Of a DNA stretch of 64,000 nt, positions 51,774-61,075 are shown in pieces. Made by a program: the position numbers and the translations under genes. Source of the DNA: Flavobacterium chilense (GTDB lineage Bacteria; Bacteroidota; Bacteroidia; Flavobacteriales; Flavobacteriaceae); the NCBI RefSeq assembly GCF_001602525.1, contig NZ_LSYT01000003.1:62001-126000 (forward strand), written 5' to 3'. How positions within the stretch are numbered: the first letter of the stretch is position 1; every line of letters starts with the position of its first letter. The notes beneath the pieces were generated by a model. The model did no database searches. It saw only the letters and a program-made list of their open reading frames with translations, and was not told the origin of the DNA.

Positions 51774-54700
51774 TTAAGATTCTGTGTTGTTCACATCTTT
51801 TTTACGATAGGCGAGGTAAAATACCTGAGGCAATACCGTAAGGGATAAGATCATACAGGTTATTAATCCGCCTACGATCATGATGGCAAGTGGTTTTTGA
51901 ACTTCAGACCCCATTCCTGTTGATAAGGCTGCAGGTAATAATCCTAAAGATCCCATAAGTGCAATCATAACAATAGGACGAATTCTGCTATGAATTCCTT
52001 GTGAAATAGCGTCTTTTAAGTGCATTCCGGTTCTCATATTTTCTCTGATCATTCCAATGAGGACAATACTGTCGATGGCGCTGACACCAAAGAGAATAAT
52101 AAATCCAATTCCTGCCGAGATCCCAAATACGGTTCCTGTAACCCAAAGCGATAAGAATCCGCCAATAAAGGCATAAGGCATTGCCGTTACAGCAATCATG
52201 GTGTCTTTGAAATTTCCGAAATTGAAATACAACAGGCATAAAATCAAGACTAAAACAACGGGTACAATCATTGCCAACTGTTTAGAAGCTCTTTCTTTGC
52301 TTTCAAATTCTCCAGCCCATTTGATTACATTTTCTTTAGGCAGTTTTACTTCGGCAGCTACTTTTTTCTGTGCCTCTTCGATGGTGCTTCCTAAATCTCG
52401 TCCCTGAATGTTAAATCCTACGGCAATGTAACGGCTGTTTCCTTCACGGTAAATAAAGGTTGGACCTGTTTTGTATTCTACCGTTGCAATTTCTTTTAAT
52501 GGCACTTTTTTGCCATTCATAGTCGGAATCAGAATATTTTCGATTTTTTCTTTAGAATCACGATATTCTTTTTCGAAACGCAGGGTAATATCAAATATCT
52601 TTTCGTCATCATAAAATTTGGTTGCCGCCTGTCCGCCAATCGTCATTCTGATTACGGCTTGCGCATCGGCGGTTGTAACGGCATAGCGTGCCATTTTTTC
52701 GTCGTTCAGCTGAATTCTTAATTCCGGTAAACCAATATTTTTATAAACATTAATATCATCAATTCCTTTTACATCTTTGATCGATTTGGCAACTTTTGCA
52801 GCCATTTCTTCTAATTCGAAGAGATCACTTCCAAAAATCTTTATCGCGAGCGGACTTTTGACTCCGGCAACATATTCCTCGACATTATCCTGAATGGGCT
52901 GACTGAAACCAAATGCAATTCCGGGATATACATCGAGTATTTTTTTAATTTCTGCAATGAGTTCTTCTTTACTGATATCGTGTTTCCATTCGTCTTTATG
53001 TTTTAATTCAATATGGAATTCGATATTAAAAAATCCCGTTGGATCTGTTCCGTCATTTGGTCTTCCGGTTTGGGTTAAGATGAATTTTACTTCTTCAAAT
53101 TTCCTTATTTTGGCTTTCATTTCTTTTGTCAGTCTGACTGATTCATCAAGATTGATGCTATTGGGCAAAGTGGCTCGGACATAAATTGCACCTTCGTTCA
53201 GCTTCGGAATAAATTCTGATCCATAAAAAGCAAATCGGGCACAACAGATAGTCAATAAGGCTAAAAATGCGTATATAGTTACTTTACGATGTCTGGTGCT
53301 CCATTTGAACAGTTTAAACAGGTTTTCTCTAAAGAAACGTGAAATCATGTTTTCTTTCTCCACAATGTTTTTCGTTAGCATAACTTTACACATTGCCGGA
53401 ACATAAGTAAGGGATAAAATCAACGATCCTAATAATGCATAACCTAAAGTAAAGGCGAGGGGAGAGAACATTTTTCCTTCTACTTTAGTAAAAGAGAAAA
53501 TTGGCATCAACGCAACAATCAAAATGATTAAGGCAAAGAAAATATAAGTAGCAACACTACCTACACTTTTCTTGATCAATCCCATTTTGCTCATACTGTT
53601 AAAGCGTTCCATACCCACCTGATGGGCTTTCTTTTCGAGCGAGACGAATACTTGCTCAACAATAACGAGTGTTCCTTCTAGTAAAAGTCCAAAATCTAAT
53701 GCTCCCATCGAAATTAAATTCGCGGGCAATCCCTGGATTCGCAACATTATAATGGCGAACAAGAACGAAAGCGGAATTACTGAGGCTACAATTAAGGAAG
53801 TTCTCCAGTTGTAAAGGAAAATAAATACAATTAAGGATACTAATAATATACCTTCGGTAAGGTTTTTTGTAACTGTTTTTACAGTTGTATTCACCAATTC
53901 AGTACGATCAATAAAAGGAACTATTTTTACATTTTTAGGTAAAACTCTTTCGTTAAGTTCGTCCAGACGTACTTTTAATTTCTTAATTACTTCACCCGGA
54001 TTTTCTCCGCGCAGCATGACTACGATTCCTTCAACAACATCATCGTTACCATCTAAACCTACTTGTCCTAATCTTGGTTTTGCTGATATGGAAACTTCGG
54101 CTACATTTTTTACTAATATTGGGGCAGAACCTTTGGTTTCAATCAAAATATTGCCAATATCTTCTACTTTATTGATCAATCCAACACCACGAACGACATA
54201 AGCCTGATCGCCACGTTTGATCACATCTCCGCCAACATTAATGTTACTTTTTGAAACCGCTTCGTAAACATCTAATGCCGACAGATTGTAATTTTCTAAT
54301 TGTGTTGGATTGATTTTGATTTCGAACATTTTTTCTTCCCCACCAAAACTTACCACATCGGCAACACCGGGAACAGAGATTAATTCTCTCTCAATTACCC
54401 AATCCTGAATGGCTTTGATTTCTTTAATTGGTAAATCACTTTTGATTACATATCGGAATATTTCTCCGGTTGCTCCGGATGGCGGATCGATTTCGACATC
54501 GGCTCCTTCCGGTAAATCTAATCCGTTAAGACGATTTGAGGCATATTGCTGTGCGTAGAAATCTTCGACTCCGTCATCAAATAATACGGTTACTACTGAT
54601 AATCCAAAAAGCGAAATAGAACGTACTTCTGACTTTTTAGGAATGGTATTCATTTGTTTTGAAATTGGCAATGTGACAAATTTCTCTACTTCTTCGGCAC

Positions 54701-54878
54701 TTCTTCCCGGCCATTGTGTAATAATTCTTGCCCTTGTATTGGTTACATCGGGAAATGCTTCAATTGGTGTATGAATGTAACTTACTATTCCTGCGGCTAG
54801 TAATATGGCAGTCAGGAAAAAAACGATGAGAGAGTTTTTTAGCGAGAAAGCCACCAGACCTTGTACAAATTTTTTCAT
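51774..54878 (-). CDS. Heavy-metal efflux RND pump (CzcA/CusA family)
   Basis: 1034 residues with the RND layout: start FVQGLVAFSLKNSLIVFFLT, first loop ITQWPGRSAEEVEKFVTLPI, and GEIFRYVIKSDLPIKEIKAI typical of heavy-metal pumps. The fourth-helix motif reads SMGALDFGLLLEGTLVIVEQ: Asp395, Glu401 and Glu408. Divalent-metal exporters (Czc, Cnr) have D-F-G-x3-D-G-A; here the middle Asp is Glu and the next residues are changed (GT for GA, EQ for EN). Copper/silver pumps (CusA) lack this motif. A divalent cation is therefore the better guess, with reservation. Last gene of the operon. Confidence 0.95.
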   Translation of the reverse strand: MKKFVQGLVAFSLKNSLIVFFLTAILLAAGIVSYIHTPIEAFPDVTNTRARIITQWPGRSAEEVEKFVTLPISKQMNTIPKKSEVRSISLFGLSVVTVLFDDGVEDFYAQQYASNRLNGLDLPEGADVEIDPPSGATGEIFRYVIKSDLPIKEIKAIQDWVIERELISVPGVADVVSFGGEEKMFEIKINPTQLENYNLSALDVYEAVSKSNINVGGDVIKRGDQAYVVRGVGLINKVEDIGNILIETKGSAPILVKNVAEVSISAKPRLGQVGLDGNDDVVEGIVVMLRGENPGEVIKKLKVRLDELNERVLPKNVKIVPFIDRTELVNTTVKTVTKNLTEGILLVSLIVFIFLYNWRTSLIVASVIPLSFLFAIIMLRIQGLPANLISMGALDFGLLLEGTLVIVEQVFVSLEKKAHQVGMERFNSMSKMGLIKKSVGSVATYIFFALIILIVALMPIFSFTKVEGKMFSPLAFTLGYALLGSLILSLTYVPAMCKVMLTKNIVEKENMISRFFRENLFKLFKWSTRHRKVTIYAFLALLTICCARFAFYGSEFIPKLNEGAIYVRATLPNSINLDESVRLTKEMKAKIRKFEEVKFILTQTGRPNDGTDPTGFFNIEFHIELKHKDEWKHDISKEELIAEIKKILDVYPGIAFGFSQPIQDNVEEYVAGVKSPLAIKIFGSDLFELEEMAAKVAKSIKDVKGIDDINVYKNIGLPELRIQLNDEKMARYAVTTADAQAVIRMTIGGQAATKFYDDEKIFDITLRFEKEYRDSKEKIENILIPTMNGKKVPLKEIATVEYKTGPTFIYREGNSRYIAVGFNIQGRDLGSTIEEAQKKVAAEVKLPKENVIKWAGEFESKERASKQLAMIVPVVLVLILCLLYFNFGNFKDTMIAVTAMPYAFIGGFLSLWVTGTVFGISAGIGFIILFGVSAIDSIVLIGMIRENMRTGMHLKDAISQGIHSRIRPIVMIALMGSLGLLPAALSTGMGSEVQKPLAIMIVGGLITCMILSLTVLPQVFYLAYRKKDVNNTES

Positions 54879-54912
54879 GTCTTGTATGGTATTTATCCGT
54901 TTTTAGGAATAC

Positions 54913-56001
54913 TTAGTTTTTTAATCTTTCGTGAATTAAGAGCTGATTTTTAGTAATCACCATTTCACCTTCTTTAACACCTTTATCAAAATAAAGCCAG
55001 GTGTTGTTTTTTATAACCGGATTAATTTCTCTGGTTTCGATCGTGCAGTCGTTTTTGTAGATTAAGATGTAATCACGGTTATTGTCAAAAATGGCGGCTT
55101 TTGCAGGAACAGCAGCTAATGTTTCGCCACCCAGACTTTTATCAATTACAATGTCTGCAGTCATTCCTGGTTTTAATCTTAAGTCTTTGTTGTCCATTAC
55201 AATTCTGGCTTTCAAAACATGTTCATCTTCATCAAAAACTTTAGCCATCATTTTTATTTTACCTTTAAAAACTTCTCCCGGATAAGCCGGAGTTGTAACA
55301 TCTACAGGCATGTTCTCGGTTACATTTTTTAAATTACTGGTATATACATTTACCAAAACCCAGATTTCTTTTAGGTCAGAAATGGTAAAAAGCGGATCAC
55401 TGCTGTCTGTTATCTGCATTCCGGGACTAATACTTTTGGCTACGATATACCCTTCGGTTGGTGCTTTGATCTGAAAAACTGATCTTTCGCTGCTGGCACT
55501 ATACAGGGCAAGATTTGCTTTTACATTTTCCAGAGATGATTTTAAAACGTCTAATTCGCTTTGTGCCTGCATTAGATCTTTTTGCGACGAGATTTGGTCA
55601 TCATACATAGATTTAACCGATTGTAAATTGCGTTGTGCTACTGCTATCTGAGATTGCAGTGATTTACTCTCAGATTGCATACTGTTAAGATCTGTACTTT
55701 TTATCTCGGCTAAAACTTGTCCTTTTTTGACATAATCGCCCAACGAAAAAGTAGTTTTGGTTATAATTCCTTGTACAAGGCTGTTAAACTGAACAATATG
55801 ATCGCTGTTATAAGTAATATTTCCGGTAAGGTTTATCGATTCGCTCACTGCACGTTTTTGTACCGGTTCGATGGTGATTTTTTCTTTTAAGTCTTTGTCA
55901 ATACAAAACTTTTCATCTTTATTTTCTTTAACTTCTTCCTTTTTGCCGCATCCGTAAACGAGCATTAACCCAAGTATCGGGAGTAAAATATATTTCTTCA
56001 T
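54913..56001 (-). CDS. Heavy-metal RND periplasmic adaptor (CzcB/CusB type), lipoprotein
   Basis: 362 residues. Lipobox LVYGC, cysteine 18, then GKKEEVKENKDEKFCIDK. The lipoyl halves (VQFNSLVQGIITKTTFSLGDYVKKGQ and IKAPTEGYIVAKSISPG), hairpin (about 100-165) and barrel are as in CusB/CzcB. There is no Met-rich metal site at the N-terminus as in CusB, so copper transfer from a chaperone is not indicated. 34 bp separate it from the pump gene. Confidence 0.93.
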   Translation of the reverse strand: MKKYILLPILGLMLVYGCGKKEEVKENKDEKFCIDKDLKEKITIEPVQKRAVSESINLTGNITYNSDHIVQFNSLVQGIITKTTFSLGDYVKKGQVLAEIKSTDLNSMQSESKSLQSQIAVAQRNLQSVKSMYDDQISSQKDLMQAQSELDVLKSSLENVKANLALYSASSERSVFQIKAPTEGYIVAKSISPGMQITDSSDPLFTISDLKEIWVLVNVYTSNLKNVTENMPVDVTTPAYPGEVFKGKIKMMAKVFDEDEHVLKARIVMDNKDLRLKPGMTADIVIDKSLGGETLAAVPAKAAIFDNNRDYILIYKNDCTIETREINPVIKNNTWLYFDKGVKEGEMVITKNQLLIHERLKN

Positions 56002-56033
56002 TATGTTTGTTATTATTTTTTAATCATTAGATT

Positions 56034-57320
56034 TTAATTGATTTCCTCACCTGCGATGTAACGCAATTCTTCAAGGTTGTTGTTCAGGTCTTTTTTGGAG
56101 TTGAGCAAAATGGTTTTGTTGTCCAGATACGCATCAACAAAATCAAGGTATTCGAGCATACTGGTATTTTTTTGCATAAAATTTTTGCGATAAGCGTCCA
56201 AAAGTTTATCCAGATCACCTTCATAAGTTGCATCGACAGTATCATAAAGTTTTTTGGTCACGATTAAATCCTGATACGCCTGTAAAACTTCTGACTGTAC
56301 AGTTAGTGTTTTCTCTTCTGTAGCTAGTTTTCCTTGTTCAACAGCTAGTTTTGCTGCTTTTATATTTCCTTTATTTCGGTTAAAAAAGGGCAGGTCGAGT
56401 GAGAAACCTAGACCAACAAAATCGTTCATTAAACTGGCTCCACGATCATAGCTAATACCAAGTGTAACATCAGGAGTTCGCACGGCTCTTTCGTATTTGT
56501 ATTTAATGTCGTTATAATCATTTCCGAGTTTAAGGACTTTCATGTCCGGACGGTTTTCTACTGCTGATGCCATTAGATTGCCCAGGTTGATGTCTTCGAT
56601 ATTTTTATTTTCGGGAACAAAACCTTCATCGGTAAGTTTGATATAACTTGTTGGAGGAAGATTCATTAAAACTTTAAGCTCTTTTTGTAATGAATTGTTT
56701 TCTTTTTTTAAATCGCTGATTTCTTTTAAAAACTGTAGCTCAGATGCTTTTAACCTAATGTATTCGCCTTTGCCAACATTTCCTTGCGAAACCTGATTGC
56801 TATAGGCTTTTAGTAAGGTTTGCATAGACGAAAGTTGTTTTTTATACATTGCTTCCTGAGCTTGTGTGTATTGTAATTCGGTCAGATTGCCTCTAAACTC
56901 GATTTTAAGATTGCGCAAAAAGGTCTTGAAATATTCTTTGGCAATATCAACACCCACTTTTTCCATAGCAATCATCTTTTTTCGCTTTCCGGCAGTTTGC
57001 ACTAATTGCTCCAGTTCTGCATTGACTTGCTGTGTTTTACCAAAATTGCCCCATAATGCAGGTAATTGCTGTGCAGTAGCATTGTCCCAAAGATTGATTT
57101 CGCTTACTGTAAGTGTAGGATTCGGCCATAATTTTGCCTGAATCACCTGTGCATCGGCAATATCAATGTTTAGTTTTTCAGAAATGATAGAGATATTTTT
57201 TTCCAGGAACAAAGCCTCGGCCTGTTTTCTGGAAAACACAATTGTATCGTTTAGAGCAGCAGTCTGCGCAACACTTTTGCAGGATACAATGATAAATAGG
57301 GTTAAAAGTATACGTTTCAA
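56034..57320 (-). CDS. Heavy-metal RND outer-membrane factor (CzcC-like, TolC family)
   Basis: 428 residues, two OEP repeats. The signal KRILLTLFIIVSCKSVAQ is intact, so the start is right next to it; the only start codon there is TTG at 57320, and an in-frame stop lies 15 bp further upstream. LWDNATAQQLPALWGNFGKT and FRGNLTELQYTQAQEAMYKK are typical of the CzcC branch. It is third in the operon after the two-component genes, with a 97-bp gap after the kinase gene. A TTG start may lower its translation relative to the pump. Confidence 0.92.
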   Translation of the reverse strand: MKRILLTLFIIVSCKSVAQTAALNDTIVFSRKQAEALFLEKNISIISEKLNIDIADAQVIQAKLWPNPTLTVSEINLWDNATAQQLPALWGNFGKTQQVNAELEQLVQTAGKRKKMIAMEKVGVDIAKEYFKTFLRNLKIEFRGNLTELQYTQAQEAMYKKQLSSMQTLLKAYSNQVSQGNVGKGEYIRLKASELQFLKEISDLKKENNSLQKELKVLMNLPPTSYIKLTDEGFVPENKNIEDINLGNLMASAVENRPDMKVLKLGNDYNDIKYKYERAVRTPDVTLGISYDRGASLMNDFVGLGFSLDLPFFNRNKGNIKAAKLAVEQGKLATEEKTLTVQSEVLQAYQDLIVTKKLYDTVDATYEGDLDKLLDAYRKNFMQKNTSMLEYLDFVDAYLDNKTILLNSKKDLNNNLEELRYIAGEEIN

Positions 57321-57417
57321 ATTGAGTTGATTTTAATATGCCACAAAGCTATCTGTAGCACATTAAACCCTAATTTGAGACCTGTTAGAAAGGAGTTAGA
57401 GTTGGATTAGAAAACGA

Positions 57418-58776
57418 TTAGAGTGGCGGGAATAATAAAGTTACCGTTGTTCCTTCGTCCTTTTTTGAGGTAATTGTAAAATGAATATTATTTTGCTTAA
57501 AGATGATATTTGCCAGTGAAAGTCCTACGCCGCTGCCTTTTATGTCTTTTACATTTTTGCCTCTGTAAAAGGTTTGTTTGATAAAAGTAAGATCATCTTC
57601 GCTAATGCCTGTACCGTGATCTTCAATTACAATTTTAAGTTGGTTTTCCTGTTGTAACAAACTTATTTTGATCGAATTTCCGTTGGAGTATTTTACGGCA
57701 TTTTCTATGATATTGTATAAGGCAATTTTAATCTCGTTACTGTTTCCTTTTATTGAAAGCAGTTTGTCATTTACAATTTCTATGGCAATTTTGATTTGCG
57801 CATCTTTTAGTTGGTATACTTCGGGCAACTGATCGTTGATGTCCCAAACGAGTTCGTCGACCCTGAAAATTTCAGTGAGTTCAGTATTATCCCTTAAACC
57901 CGAAAGCATCATAAGTGTATTCATGGTATCTTCGATCTGATACACGTTCTCTAGTACTTTTTCAGACATTTCTTTGTATTCAGCACTTGTTCTGTCTTTT
58001 TGGGCAAATACTTCCAAATTGCCGGAAATAGCAGTTAAAGGCGTTTTAAATTCATGCGAAACATAATTGATAAAGTTTTTTTGGATGATAAAAGTATCAG
58101 ATAAACGTTTGAATAAATTATTATACGTTTCAATCAGCTCCTGAATTTCATCTTTTGTATTGGGAGAAACAATATGACGATCCAGCGAAGTAGCTTCGAT
58201 TTCGTTAACCTGATTGATAATGTTTTTGATTGGACTATATGCCAGATTTGAAAGTAAACGGCTTACGATATAAATAGCAATTAATCCGCTTATTAAAACC
58301 AGCAGCATAATAATAAGCAGTCTGTTGGTAACGGTTTTAAATTCCTGATCATTTTTTTTAACCAGGACTACAAAATTTCCCTGATTGTCATGGTAGTAAT
58401 TCCCGAAATAAAAATGATGCTTGGATTTAAAACTCAATTTCCCATTCTTTCGAATATAATCCAGTTTTTCTTTGGTGATGTTATCGTCCGGTTTTTTGTC
58501 GCCGTATACAATTTGATTTTTGTTATCGTAAACGCGGGTGATCATTTCAAGTGAATTTTCCCTAAACTGTTTGCCAATAATTAAATGTTGATTCTCCGGT
58601 AATTCATCTTTTTCCAGATAAAAAATTCCCGTTAACAAACACGTTTTCTGGACTTCGTTAAAAATGATCTTTTCAGAATAGCTATAAAAAGAAAAATACG
58701 TAATAATCGAAGCAATGACAAATACAACGCTAAACGTAAGAGAAGATATTATGGTAAACCTGTTGCGTATTTTCAT
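57418..58776 (-). CDS. Sensor histidine kinase of metal efflux operon (CusS/CzcS-like)
   Basis: 452 residues. Two membrane helices (about 10-30 and 150-172) enclose a periplasmic sensor of about 120 residues. HAMP follows (about 173-225), then the dimerisation helix with His241 (YVSHEFKTPLTAISGNLEVF), the N box NIIENAVKYSNGN, and G boxes DHGTGISEDD and GSGVGLSLANIIF. It phosphorylates the regulator encoded 2 bp upstream. The periplasmic loop has no His-rich or Met-rich metal site I can name. Confidence 0.95.
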   Translation of the reverse strand: MKIRNRFTIISSLTFSVVFVIASIITYFSFYSYSEKIIFNEVQKTCLLTGIFYLEKDELPENQHLIIGKQFRENSLEMITRVYDNKNQIVYGDKKPDDNITKEKLDYIRKNGKLSFKSKHHFYFGNYYHDNQGNFVVLVKKNDQEFKTVTNRLLIIMLLVLISGLIAIYIVSRLLSNLAYSPIKNIINQVNEIEATSLDRHIVSPNTKDEIQELIETYNNLFKRLSDTFIIQKNFINYVSHEFKTPLTAISGNLEVFAQKDRTSAEYKEMSEKVLENVYQIEDTMNTLMMLSGLRDNTELTEIFRVDELVWDINDQLPEVYQLKDAQIKIAIEIVNDKLLSIKGNSNEIKIALYNIIENAVKYSNGNSIKISLLQQENQLKIVIEDHGTGISEDDLTFIKQTFYRGKNVKDIKGSGVGLSLANIIFKQNNIHFTITSKKDEGTTVTLLFPPL

Positions 58777-58778
58777 GA

Positions 58779-59450
58779 CTATTCTTTCAGCATATATCCG
58801 GTTCCTTTTATGGTGTGGATAAATTTATGGTTCTGCTCAATTTTGTTTCTCAGATACGAAATATACACATCGACAACATTGGTGTTATTGTCATAATTAA
58901 TGCCCCAAACCGCATTTAAGATTTGCGTTCTGGACATTACCTTGTTTCTGTTTTCCAGTAAAAAAAGCAATAGTTTGTATTCTCTTGGCGATAAATCGAT
59001 CAATTCATCATTCTCTGTAACCTTATGTTCTTCCGGGTTTATAGTCAGACTTCCGCAGACATATAAACTTTCGACTTTATCATAATTAAATTTGGTTCTG
59101 CGTGTCAGGGCATTTACCCTTGAGATTAATTCTTTAAAATGAAACGGTTTAACCAAATAGTCATCAGCGCCGGAATCTAAAGCATTTACTTTATCATCGG
59201 TATCGCTGAGGGCGCTGAGCATTAAAATAGGCGTATGAATTTTTTTGAAACGCATCATTTTTGTTAGCTGAATACCATCAATTCCCGGAAGCATAATATC
59301 CATCAGGATAATATCCCAGGTATCATGCTGAATAAGATCTCTGGCAATTTCGCCCGTTTCGGCCAAATGCACTGTAAAGTTGTTTTCTTCTAACCCTTTT
59401 ACAATAAACTCGCTAATACGTTTATCATCTTCAATGAGCAGCACATTCAT
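58779..59450 (-). CDS. OmpR-type response regulator of metal efflux operon (CusR/CzcR-like)
   Basis: 223 residues. Receiver with acid pocket Glu7/Asp8/Asp9, phospho-acceptor Asp51 (LMDIMLPGIDG) and the conserved lysine in DDYLVKPF. The C-terminal winged helix has LSPREYKLLLFLLENRNKVM and VDVYISYLRNKIEQ. First gene of the operon RR-HK-OMF-adaptor-pump, so the system controls itself. Confidence 0.96.
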   Translation of the reverse strand: MNVLLIEDDKRISEFIVKGLEENNFTVHLAETGEIARDLIQHDTWDIILMDIMLPGIDGIQLTKMMRFKKIHTPILMLSALSDTDDKVNALDSGADDYLVKPFHFKELISRVNALTRRTKFNYDKVESLYVCGSLTINPEEHKVTENDELIDLSPREYKLLLFLLENRNKVMSRTQILNAVWGINYDNNTNVVDVYISYLRNKIEQNHKFIHTIKGTGYMLKE

Positions 59451-59490
59451 ACTTAAAAGTCTAATATTGTTATAATTGGTTGTTGTATTA

Positions 59491-59558
59491 ATCAGGAAGT
59501 GCGAACGACCTAAAGTCGAAATGCCTGATGAATCGTTTTTAAGAGAAAATCAAAAATA
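59491..59558 (-). promoter_or_regulatory. Leader and possible promoter of the metal efflux operon
   Basis: TATTTTTG at 59551-59558 (minus strand) fits the -7 box, but no TTG is at a proper distance. Between it and the start codon lies a two-stem structure: ATCAGG/CCTGAT outside (59491-59529) and CGAC/GTCG inside. It may be an operator for the response regulator or an mRNA leader structure. Confidence 0.35.
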
Positions 59559-59969
59559 GCAATTAATTATCGCAATCGCTGTTAAAATTGAATTTTGTAA
59601 GAATAGAAGAAATAGGAACTTACCTTAATTATGACAGGTATTGTTTCCATCGAGGCTATTAGAGTCTAATAATGATTTTAAGAACAGAAGTTCTATACTC
59701 CCTAAAGATCATTTCTGTTCTTCTGCATTGCTACTCATAAGAAAAAAAGAGCTTATTCTGATACTAAAATGACTTTTTGAAGACAATGAGAAATAATTTT
59801 TCGGGTATTTTTATTAAAACGAGTATTTCAGCAGTCTTAAAATTACGGCACCTGTCAAACTAGCAATAATTAGGAGAAAAGTGAAAATTAGGGTGGTTAA
59901 TCCAGTAATATTTTATGCTTATTGAACCGAAAGCAGACAAACAATTTGAACCATTTCACTTTTGATTTT
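59559..59969. other. Boundary region between metal operon and effector cassette
   Basis: No gene. An inverted repeat AAGAACAGAA/TTCTGTTCTT (59680-59689 with 59713-59722) is the only clear structure. The sequence is A/T-rich and without insertion-sequence ends or tRNA-like sites. The promoter of the DUF2931 gene must be here but I find no perfect TAnnTTTG. Confidence 0.4.
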
Positions 59970-61073
59970 ATGAAAAAAATACAACTCATTGCTATAGCAC
60001 TGTTATTAGCCCTTAGCACTGCCTGCCAAAACAAAACAGAAGAGATGAAGAAATATTCTATAATGGATGATGAAAAAGACCCTGAATTTGAATGGGAAGA
60101 AATGTGCAATGCACCGCTGGGTTATCCTATAGAAGTTTATAAAGGAGGGATAGGCGGAGTAGGCTTAGCCAACGGGCTCTCAGCAGGAAATAATGGCGGC
60201 TGGGGCGCTTTTGGTAGTGGTTCCAGCCATGGCAAAAAAATATTGCCGCGTTCTCTTGATTGTATCTGGGTATCGTATGCCGAAGACTGTATGTACTCTA
60301 TAGACTGTCCTATAGATTATGACAAACTTCTGGCATTGTTTCAGGAAGGATATCAGGATAGTAATTTTTTCTTTAATGGAAATGGCGAATACAAAAAAAC
60401 AACCTATAATGCCATCATAGTAGGTTTTGCCCCTGGAGGGGTTGTGGTAGTGTGGGCTGCAGGAGCAGGCAGGCAAATGGAGGTTGGACGCTACAAAGGC
60501 ACTCCGTACAAAGTACCCAAAGACGAGATTGCAGGACTAGATGCAAGCGGTGAGACTATTTTTGACCCCAAATTTAGAAAAATGATCATGACCTCGCCCA
60601 ATATTATCCCTTTGGAAATGCAAAATAACCCGCAACCCATACCGTATGGGTTATGGGATAGCTACAGAACGCGATACAACTGGAAACCTGTGGTAGAAAT
60701 ACAAAATCAAGTAGAACTACTATATATTGCTTTTGATATGTATAACGGAGAAAAAGAAAAATTATTCGATCAGGGCTTAATTGTTAATAATTTTAAAAAG
60801 AGAGCAATACCCATAGGTATTAGTATTGGATGGAGAGATGCGAAAGGACAAGGTTATGGAGGTGATGTCAATTTTGACGAAAAGGAAATTACTGAAGCCT
60901 TTAAAGCAATGTACAAAGAGAGTCCTGATCAGGAGGCAGAATTGGTACTTATAGTAAACTATACCAACAATCATATTACATCCCTGCTAAGAAGCGGTGA
61001 TAACGAAATAAGACTACCTAAAACAGAAGTTAATGTTATAAAATCCAGAAAATTATCAATCGATAAAAATTAA
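59970..61073 (+). CDS. DUF2931 family lipoprotein, candidate immunity protein
   Basis: 367 residues from the ATG at 59970; the frame extends to 59922 only with TTG. Lipobox LSTAC, cysteine 19, then QNKTEEMKK. The DUF2931 landmarks are present: FEWEEMCNAPLGYPIEVYKGG, then SLDCIWVSYAEDCMYSID, then a region VVVVWAAGAGRQMEVGRYKG and the C-terminal IGWRDAKGQGYGGDV. These lipoproteins are found in Bacteroidota, often in several copies near secretion effectors, with no proven role. Here the stop is 2 bp before the ATG of a Tle1-type lipase gene, so the two are coupled. A periplasm-facing lipoprotein that neutralises a phospholipase would match Tli immunity proteins of Proteobacteria; this is inference. 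Confidence 0.85.
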   Translation: MKKIQLIAIALLLALSTACQNKTEEMKKYSIMDDEKDPEFEWEEMCNAPLGYPIEVYKGGIGGVGLANGLSAGNNGGWGAFGSGSSHGKKILPRSLDCIWVSYAEDCMYSIDCPIDYDKLLALFQEGYQDSNFFFNGNGEYKKTTYNAIIVGFAPGGVVVVWAAGAGRQMEVGRYKGTPYKVPKDEIAGLDASGETIFDPKFRKMIMTSPNIIPLEMQNNPQPIPYGLWDSYRTRYNWKPVVEIQNQVELLYIAFDMYNGEKEKLFDQGLIVNNFKKRAIPIGISIGWRDAKGQGYGGDVNFDEKEITEAFKAMYKESPDQEAELVLIVNYTNNHITSLLRSGDNEIRLPKTEVNVIKSRKLSIDKN

Positions 61074-61075
61074 TT

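Noticed and set aside
51774..59450. Naming the operon cusRSCBA (copper/silver)
   Set aside because: The pump has a D-F-G-x3-E motif and not the CusA motif, and the adaptor lacks the N-terminal Met site; the metal is undecided.
59451..59969. Integration site or insertion-sequence end at the border of the effector cassette
   Set aside because: No tRNA end, direct repeat or transposase trace could be found; only a 10-bp inverted repeat is present.
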